Positions 1-6,100 of a DNA stretch of 7,370 nucleotides are shown in pieces. Numbering within the stretch: the stretch's first letter is position 1; each line of letters opens with the position of its first letter. The notes beneath the pieces were generated by a model. That model saw only the letters and a list, made by a program, of their open reading frames with translations, was not told the DNA's origin and did not search any database. The DNA is taken from assembly GCA_027067035.1 (NCBI GenBank), contig JAMOMO010000383.1, positions 1 through 7,370 of the forward strand. Direction: 5' to 3'. The DNA is from Desulfobulbaceae bacterium. Lineage in GTDB: Bacteria; Desulfobacterota; Desulfobulbia; Desulfobulbales; Desulfocapsaceae. The position numbers and the translations under genes were made by a program.

Positions 1-1018
1 GGATCTTGGCTTCAACCTCAAGACCGGAATCCACAGGTACAATAGTCATTAGAGGCTGGGCGGCGGTAACGACCCCACCAACGGTATTAATTGCAAGTTG
101 TTGAACAATTCCGTCAGCAGGTGATCGCAGTTCCCTGTTTACAAATCTGTTGTTTGCTTTGGAAAGCTGTTGTCTCAGTCCTTCCTCTTTCTCTCTGGAT
201 TCAGTGAGTTCTTTCAACAGTTCTCGTCTATATTCACTTTGCTGCAACAGCTTCTCATCTTTTTTCAGAGAGAGGCTGTGTTCAAGCTCCGCAAGACGAT
301 TTTTTTCCGTCGCCAGGTTTTTGCGGACATCGTTGATTTCCATCTGTGCCTGCAGATATCTGCCGCTCGCCATCATCTCTCTTTCGGCCATACTTTTTTT
401 CTTTTCATAAAGGCGTTCTGCAAGGGGCAGTGATTCCTCAAGCCATACCACCCTGCTTGTAACAGATCGAAGCTCGGCTTCCGCTTTTTGTACAGCATGT
501 TCCAGGGCGGCAGCCTTTTCCTTCTGTGCCTTCAGAGACTGTTCAAGCAGTCTCTGCTGTAATGCCATCTCCCCATCTTCAGTCCCTTCCGGTTTTTGAA
601 ATACAGAGGGGTCACCGGCAAGCTGGGCCTTAATACGGGAGATGGTAATTCTTGTGAGAATGAGTTCCCGTTGGAGATTATTGCGGTCGGCACTGGATTC
701 AGTGGAGTCCATTTTCACAAGTAACTCCCCCCGTTTTACCAGCTGACCATCCTTCACAGCAATCATGGTGATAATCCCTGTTTCAAGGGGCTGCACAACC
801 TTCACCCTTCCCTTGGGAACCACCACCCCCGTACCCGATGCAACAATATCGATTCTGGCGATTACTGCCCAGGCAATGGCGACTACTGCCAAAAGCATAA
901 CCAGGAGGATCACCACCCGTGAAAAAGGTGCGGGGGGGCTATCCAAAACTTCGATGGTGGCCGGCATAAACTCAAAATCCCGCCGAATACGGTTCTGTTC
1001 CTGGTATTTTCGTATCAT
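1..1018 (-). CDS. Type I secretion membrane fusion protein, HlyD/RtxD family (3' end outside window)
   Basis: This is the periplasmic adaptor that links the inner membrane ABC exporter to an outer membrane TolC-like channel. Reading the minus strand by hand from ATG at 1018-1016 gives 339 codons without a stop up to the window edge. Seen in the protein: a short basic cytoplasmic start with FEFMPATIEVLDSPP, which matches the HlyD-family N-terminus; one membrane segment at about residues 34-54; a first lipoyl/barrel-sandwich half at about 62-112 (QPLETGIITMIAVKDG); a long Lys/Glu/Leu/Gln-rich coiled-coil region at about 113-295; and the second lipoyl half at about 296-339 (LRSPADGIVQ, then QPLMTIVPVDSGLEVEAKI, a typical HlyD stretch). 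HlyD is about 478 residues, so roughly the last 100-140 are missing here. The start lies 1 bp after the transporter stop and I see no clear Shine-Dalgarno, so translation is probably coupled. Confidence in the family is high; the substrate is inferred from the operon. Confidence 0.95.
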   Translation of the reverse strand, partial: MIRKYQEQNRIRRDFEFMPATIEVLDSPPAPFSRVVILLVMLLAVVAIAWAVIARIDIVASGTGVVVPKGRVKVVQPLETGIITMIAVKDGQLVKRGELLVKMDSTESSADRNNLQRELILTRITISRIKAQLAGDPSVFQKPEGTEDGEMALQQRLLEQSLKAQKEKAAALEHAVQKAEAELRSVTSRVVWLEESLPLAERLYEKKKSMAEREMMASGRYLQAQMEINDVRKNLATEKNRLAELEHSLSLKKDEKLLQQSEYRRELLKELTESREKEEGLRQQLSKANNRFVNRELRSPADGIVQQLAINTVGGVVTAAQPLMTIVPVDSGLEVEAKI

Positions 1019-1022
1019 ATCA
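1016..1022 (-). promoter_or_regulatory. Transporter stop / HlyD start junction, likely translational coupling
   Basis: On the minus strand the sequence reads TGA T ATG: stop at 1022-1020, one base, start at 1018-1016. There is no good Shine-Dalgarno in the preceding codons, so reinitiation after the transporter stop is the simplest reading. Confidence 0.65.
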
Positions 1023-3170
1023 GACGTAACCAGCACTGTGTATAGCCGTTAAAGATGCAAATCTGCCACCGGTCTGCAGTAGGGATTCGGGGGTGTCATC
1101 TTCCACAATGGTCCCGTTTTCAAGACTTATGATCCTGTCAGCATAGCGGAGAGTGGAGAGGCGATGGGCAATGATAAAGACTGTACGGCCCCGGCAAATC
1201 TGCTGCATGTTTTCCTGCACCTGGCGTTCCGATTCATAGTCAAGTCCGCTTGTGGCCTCGTCCATGATGAGCATGGCAGGATTTGTGGCCAGTGCCCGTG
1301 CTATGGCCAGGCGCTGCCGTTGTCCTGTGGAGAGTTTACAGCCTCTTTCTCCCACAAGTGTATCGTACCCTTCGGGCAGTTCCAGTACCATGTCGTGGAC
1401 TCCAGCCAGTTTTGCAGCTTCAATAACTTCCTCTATTTCCAGGTCCGGAACATTGAGTGTAATATTATCCCGGATGGAGATATTAAACAGCACCCCATCC
1501 TGAATAACCACGCCGATCTGCCTGCGGAGCCAGGAACAGTCCACCATGGAAAGATCAACCCCATCAATGAATATCCTCCCTTTCTCAGGCACATATAATC
1601 GTTGTAAAAGTTTGGCCAGGGTGGTTTTTCCTGATCCTGTGCTACCCACTATTCCGATAACTTCTCCGGCCTTTACCGAAAATGTAAGCCCCTGCAGGAC
1701 TTCTTTTCCATCAGGTGTATATCTGAACGAAACATTCTCAAAACGAACATCTCCCCTGATAGGTGGCAGGCTCACTCTGCCTGGATCAAAGCCGGGTTCA
1801 GCTGCACAGTTAAAGATATCACCTATCCGGGCCAGGGAAACATTCACCTGCTGCCACTCTTTCCAGAGGCGGGAAAGCCGCAGGATCGGAGCAATTACCC
1901 TGGAGGAAAGCATATTAAAGGCAATAAACTGTCCAACTGTCAAATTACCATGAAGTACCTCTTTTGCACCAAACCAGAGGAGCAGCACGGAAAGTACTTT
2001 ACTGATGATGCCTGTTGTCTGGCTGATAAGGTTGGAGAGATGTCCGCTGGAAAATCCGATTTTCACATGCTCACTCAGGCGTTTTTCCCATTCCTCCTGT
2101 ACTTTGGGTTCTGCAGCATTGGCCTTGATGGTTTCCATTCCGCCAAGGGTTTCTACCAGAAAGGACTGTTTACCGGATCCGGCGGCGTAGCGGTCCTCCA
2201 TTTTATTTCGAAGAAGTGGCGTGAGGAGAAAGGAAGCTCCAAAGAGCAGTGGAAGGGCACATACCACCAGCAGTGTCAGAAAGGGGCTGAAGAGAAACAT
2301 GACAAAAAGAAATACAAGCAGAAAAAAAAGATCAAGTATGAGCATAAGTGCCGTACCGGTGATAAAGCTGCGCACGTTCTCAAGCTCTTTCATCCGGGCA
2401 ATGGTGTCACCCACCTGTCGTGATTCAAAATAACTAAGAGGCAGACTCATCAGGTGTTTAAACAGCTGAACCCCCAGCATCAGATCAATACGGTTGGCCG
2501 TATGGGACATGAGATAGGTCCGAAGGCCGTTCAGGACAATTTCAAACAGGGAAACTACCACCAGGGCAAAAACTAGAACATCCAGTGTGGAAAGGCTGTT
2601 GTTACTGAGTACCTTATCTATCACAATCATAAAGATAAGGGGAGAAAGCAGCCCGAATATCTGTACAAAAAAGGAGGCCAGCATACAATCCCGCAGGACT
2701 GTCCAGTATTTGCGGGCAGCCTGCAGAAACCAGCTGAAACCAAATTGAACTGCTTCTCCCTGCTGCCGGACCTTTTTTTTGAGAAGCAGAAACCTGCCGT
2801 TCAGATTCTCAGTTAAAAGATCAGTGTCAAGCCACTGCCCTCTGGCCTCACCCATCCTCTGCACAAGTACCTTGTTTTCTTTCTCGTTTTTCCCGGCCAG
2901 CAAAACAAAGTTTCCTGTTTCCTCTTGGGCAATAAGGGGAAACAATCCCGGATTAATTTTCTCAAGCTTCTTTTTTACCGGCCTGACTTTGAATCCAATA
3001 TTTTGAAAGACCCGTGCCAGCTCAATGGGCTCCAGTACACCATCATTTTTACCAAAATGATGCCGGATCTGCCGGGCACTGATGGGGTTACCATTGAGTT
3101 TTGCCATTACAGCCACACAGAAGAGCGCGCTGTCACAGTTTCCTGTTCTGTTTTTCTTGTTCATTACCAT
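1020..3170 (-). CDS. Type I secretion ABC transporter (permease-ATPase), HlyB/RtxB family with C39-like domain
   Basis: This 716-residue inner membrane protein would use ATP hydrolysis to export the repeat protein encoded just upstream. Its length matches HlyB (about 707). Order of parts: C39-like domain (about 10-133); transmembrane domain (about 155-435) with HlyB-like stretches such as LPLSYFESRQVGDTIARM at 243-260 and VGQFIAFNM at 412-420; nucleotide-binding domain (about 474-705). In the ATPase I see Walker A GSTGSGKTT (509-517, Lys515), Q-loop Gln557, signature LSTGQRQR (613-620, where HlyB has LSGGQ), Walker B LIMDEAT (634-640, Glu638), D-loop SGLD (641-644) and H-loop His669. The C39-like domain looks inactive: Ser14 stands where the nucleophile should be and Asn87 where the His should be. 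The start ATG lies 3 bp after the adhesin stop; a second in-frame ATG two codons later (3164) is equally possible. No strong ribosome site is visible, which suggests translational coupling. Confidence 0.97.
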   Translation of the reverse strand: MVMNKKNRTGNCDSALFCVAVMAKLNGNPISARQIRHHFGKNDGVLEPIELARVFQNIGFKVRPVKKKLEKINPGLFPLIAQEETGNFVLLAGKNEKENKVLVQRMGEARGQWLDTDLLTENLNGRFLLLKKKVRQQGEAVQFGFSWFLQAARKYWTVLRDCMLASFFVQIFGLLSPLIFMIVIDKVLSNNSLSTLDVLVFALVVVSLFEIVLNGLRTYLMSHTANRIDLMLGVQLFKHLMSLPLSYFESRQVGDTIARMKELENVRSFITGTALMLILDLFFLLVFLFVMFLFSPFLTLLVVCALPLLFGASFLLTPLLRNKMEDRYAAGSGKQSFLVETLGGMETIKANAAEPKVQEEWEKRLSEHVKIGFSSGHLSNLISQTTGIISKVLSVLLLWFGAKEVLHGNLTVGQFIAFNMLSSRVIAPILRLSRLWKEWQQVNVSLARIGDIFNCAAEPGFDPGRVSLPPIRGDVRFENVSFRYTPDGKEVLQGLTFSVKAGEVIGIVGSTGSGKTTLAKLLQRLYVPEKGRIFIDGVDLSMVDCSWLRRQIGVVIQDGVLFNISIRDNITLNVPDLEIEEVIEAAKLAGVHDMVLELPEGYDTLVGERGCKLSTGQRQRLAIARALATNPAMLIMDEATSGLDYESERQVQENMQQICRGRTVFIIAHRLSTLRYADRIISLENGTIVEDDTPESLLQTGGRFASLTAIHSAGYV
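1056..1751 (-). other. ABC ATPase domain (in the ABC transporter)
   Basis: Residues 474-705 begin with VRFENVSFRYTPDG, including the A-loop Tyr484 that stacks on ATP. Walker A lies at 1620-1646, the signature LSTGQ at 1320-1334, and Walker B with the catalytic Glu638 and the H-loop His669 follow. All residues needed for hydrolysis are present, so it should be active as a dimer. Confidence 0.93.
2772..3143 (-). other. C39-like domain, catalytically degenerate (in the ABC transporter)
   Basis: Residues 10-133 align with the HlyB N-terminus. The block DSALFCVAVMAKLNG matches HlyB DYGLYALEILAQYHN, so Ser14 falls on the HlyB Tyr that replaces the C39 Cys. Cys12 and Cys18 are out of register. The block GNFVLL matches HlyB RHFILT, so Asn87 stands at the His. 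The domain would thus bind the unfolded substrate rather than cut a leader, as established for HlyB. Confidence 0.8.
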
Positions 3171-3176
3171 GTATCA
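3162..3176 (-). promoter_or_regulatory. Adhesin stop / transporter start junction, likely translational coupling
   Basis: On the minus strand TGA (3176-3174) is followed by TAC and then ATG (3170-3168), GTA and a second ATG (3164-3162). No purine-rich ribosome site is visible in the upstream adhesin codons. Ribosomes finishing the adhesin probably restart here, which would tie exporter output to substrate translation. Confidence 0.6.
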
Positions 3177-6100
3177 GGCTGCCATGGGGAAGAGTTCGTC
3201 ACTGCTGCTGTCATCCTGAAGGGGATCATCTTCATCGTCATCAAAATCCACATCATCCATCCCGACATCAGTTGTTGTGTCAAGGCCGCTATCATCAGTC
3301 TGTGCTCCGGCAGCGGCATCTGATTGAATCTGCTGAGCAATCCGATTGATTTCTGCCTCATCAGGGATTGCCACATCCTCTGTTTCCTGCTGCGATTCCG
3401 GCCCTGTCGCATCGCTTTGTGGCTCTGCAGAAGGAGATTCCTCTGAACCGGGATTGCTGTTATTTATCACTGCCTCATCAGATTCGGATTCCGCATCCTG
3501 AACTGCTATATCTTCACCCTGTAATGCCACATCAGCAAGTTCGCCGATGGTGCCGTCATCATTGTGGTAAGCGGCAGAACCATACACAGTATTTCCTGCC
3601 ACATCTTCCTGGTGGCCATCGCTTTCAAGCTCAATGGCTGTTATTCCAGCATCTTCAAGGGATTGAAACTCTCCTTCGTCGCTGACACCATTTGTGTTCT
3701 TGTCCTGCCACACACCGAAATCTCTCCAGGACTCATCTGCTTTACTGAAAATACCGTCATTATTTGAATCAAAAGCCTTCAGGCCCTCAAGGTCTGTTGT
3801 GGCTCCCGGCAGATAGTCTTTCAGTACCAGCTCATCCGCTTTGGTGACAGTGCCGTCATGGTCATAATCGTAGGCCAGGAAGCCGTCATCTGCTGCCACC
3901 CATCCTGTGGATTCCGCGACAGTGTCACTGTTCCAGTCGAAGGTGACACCTTCTTCGATTCCAAGGAGCTCCACTCCGTCACCGTCGAGATCGAGAACTA
4001 CCGGGCTGTATATATAGCTGAAAGTATAGTCGTAATAGCCAAGTCCAGGCTCTGTCCCTCCCTGCATTTGAACATAAATTGTACCTGACGCTCCCTGTTG
4101 GTCTGAGGCTGTCAATGTAAAAGAGCTGGTGCTGTGGTAGACCAGAATACCAGCGTATTTAAACAGAGTGTTTGACTGCTTGGTAACAGTTCCTCCCCAA
4201 CTTACCTGGGCCGCAGATACTGTCACAATATCTCCCGGGTTTCTATCTTGTGTGGAAACATAAAAATCCACATTATAAAATCCGTTAGCCCCATCAACCG
4301 TCCATCCGGCCAGATTAATAGAAATTTCAGGAGCAAAGTTGTGTTCAACAATCTGGTTCATAATTAAACGGCTCGGAGCAGTACCGCCATGGCCGTCGGA
4401 AACTGTATAGCTTATTTCAACGTTGTGCTGCCCTGTGGAGGGCTTTACCCAGAGATAGCCGTCTTCAATTTTCACGTCGGCAGAGCCGGAACTGACATAC
4501 GGGTTGACAATGGTGAGGCTGTCACCGTCCACATCAAAGTCGTTGGCTACCAGCCCTGCAATACTGTATTTATTCCATATATAGGTCTCTGCAGGGGAGG
4601 CGATATCCTCTTGGGCAATCGGGTTGTCATTCACAGGCTGCACATAAATTTCAGATGTGCATGTACTCACTGCCCCGAAGGAGTCTGTTACCTGGTATTG
4701 AAAAGTTTCCACACCGCAAAAATTGGCAACAGGGACATAGTAAATGGTATCACTGGCCGGATCATAGGCAAGGCTGCCATGGGCTGCCCCCACAATTCCC
4801 GTAAAAGTAATGGAATCTGTTTCGTAGGCCGATTGCATTTCCACATCATAATCGTTGGTCATAAGCTGTGAGGCTGTAAAGGAAAAAGAATTATCCTCAA
4901 CAGCGCCATCAATCCGTTCAGGCACAAGAACCGGCGCATCATTCACCGGATCAATCTCCACAAAGGCCACGGCAGTAACCGGATCACTGATTCCATCACT
5001 CACCGTATACTCAAAACTGGCTTGACCCGGATAGTTGTTGTTGTAGTTCAGCTCCGGGGTGAAAACCACTTTGCCGTTCGCATCAAGGCTCACCGTGCCG
5101 TGTTCCGCATTGCCCACCGCAGAAATAAAGAGGCTGTCCCCGTCAATATCCGAATCGTTGGCAAGCAGGGTCTCCTGATCAATGACGTTGATGATATCCT
5201 CCTGTGTGAACAGGATTTCCGAATAGGCATCCGGTGAGGTGTTCAGTTTTACGTCAATGGTGGCTGTGGCCCGGCTCTCTTCGCCGTTACCGTCTGTTAC
5301 GGTATAACTGAAACTGTCCACTCCCACCCAGTCATCATTTGCGGCCTGGTAATGGAGATTCCCGCTTGCGTCCAGACTCACCGTACCGTGCTTAGCAGCT
5401 CCCAGAGTGCTTATATTTAGAAGATCGCCGTCCATATCATAATCATTGGCCAGGAGCACAAACGGGGAATACACATTATCGTAACTGTTATTTGACCAGG
5501 CAAGGATATGATCGTCATCCACCGCCTGAGGGGCATCGTTTTCCCCAAGAACCGTAACGGTGATAAGTCCGGTTCCCGTTCCGGCCTCGGTGTCACTTAC
5601 CCCGTAATGGAGGGTGGCTGTACCGAAGAAATCATCATCGGGCAGAAAGTGCAGCATTCCGCTGTCATCCACCCAGCCGTCTCCGTGGTCCGATGCAGTG
5701 ATCCCCATAAACCGAAGATCCACTCCGTCCTCAACATCGGATGCTCCTGCCATAAGCGCTGCTGTATCAAAAGTGATCTCACCGTCCTCTGTCATAACAG
5801 CAGTGGTTTCAGTAATCTGCGGCAGGTCATTTACCGGAAGTATATGGAGATCCATGGCACCGGACAGTTCACCGCCCCGGCCGTCACTGACGCTATAGCT
5901 GAAATGGCCTGTTCCGTAGTAATCCGCATGGGGAGTGAAGGTGTATTGGCCGTTGTTCTGACTAAAACTTCCACCTGTCACCTCTGTTATGGAGGTGAAG
6001 CTGAGGGTGTCGCCGTCCGCATCATGGAGAAAGGATTGCATTTCCGTCTGGTCAAAGATAATGGCCTGGTCTTCGCTGATATAGCGCTGATCGTGGAGGG

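Noticed and set aside
1164..1598. A 144-codon plus-strand open frame
   Set aside because: It is antisense to the ATPase domain, whose motifs prove that the minus strand is coding.
2761..2790. Homopolymer run tttttttt near 2772-2779 considered as a terminator
   Set aside because: It is inside the transporter gene (a run of Lys codons on the minus strand) and I see no preceding stable hairpin.
4389..4871. A 160-codon plus-strand open frame
   Set aside because: It is antisense to repeats R8-R10 and has no recognisable protein content; a shadow of the real frame.
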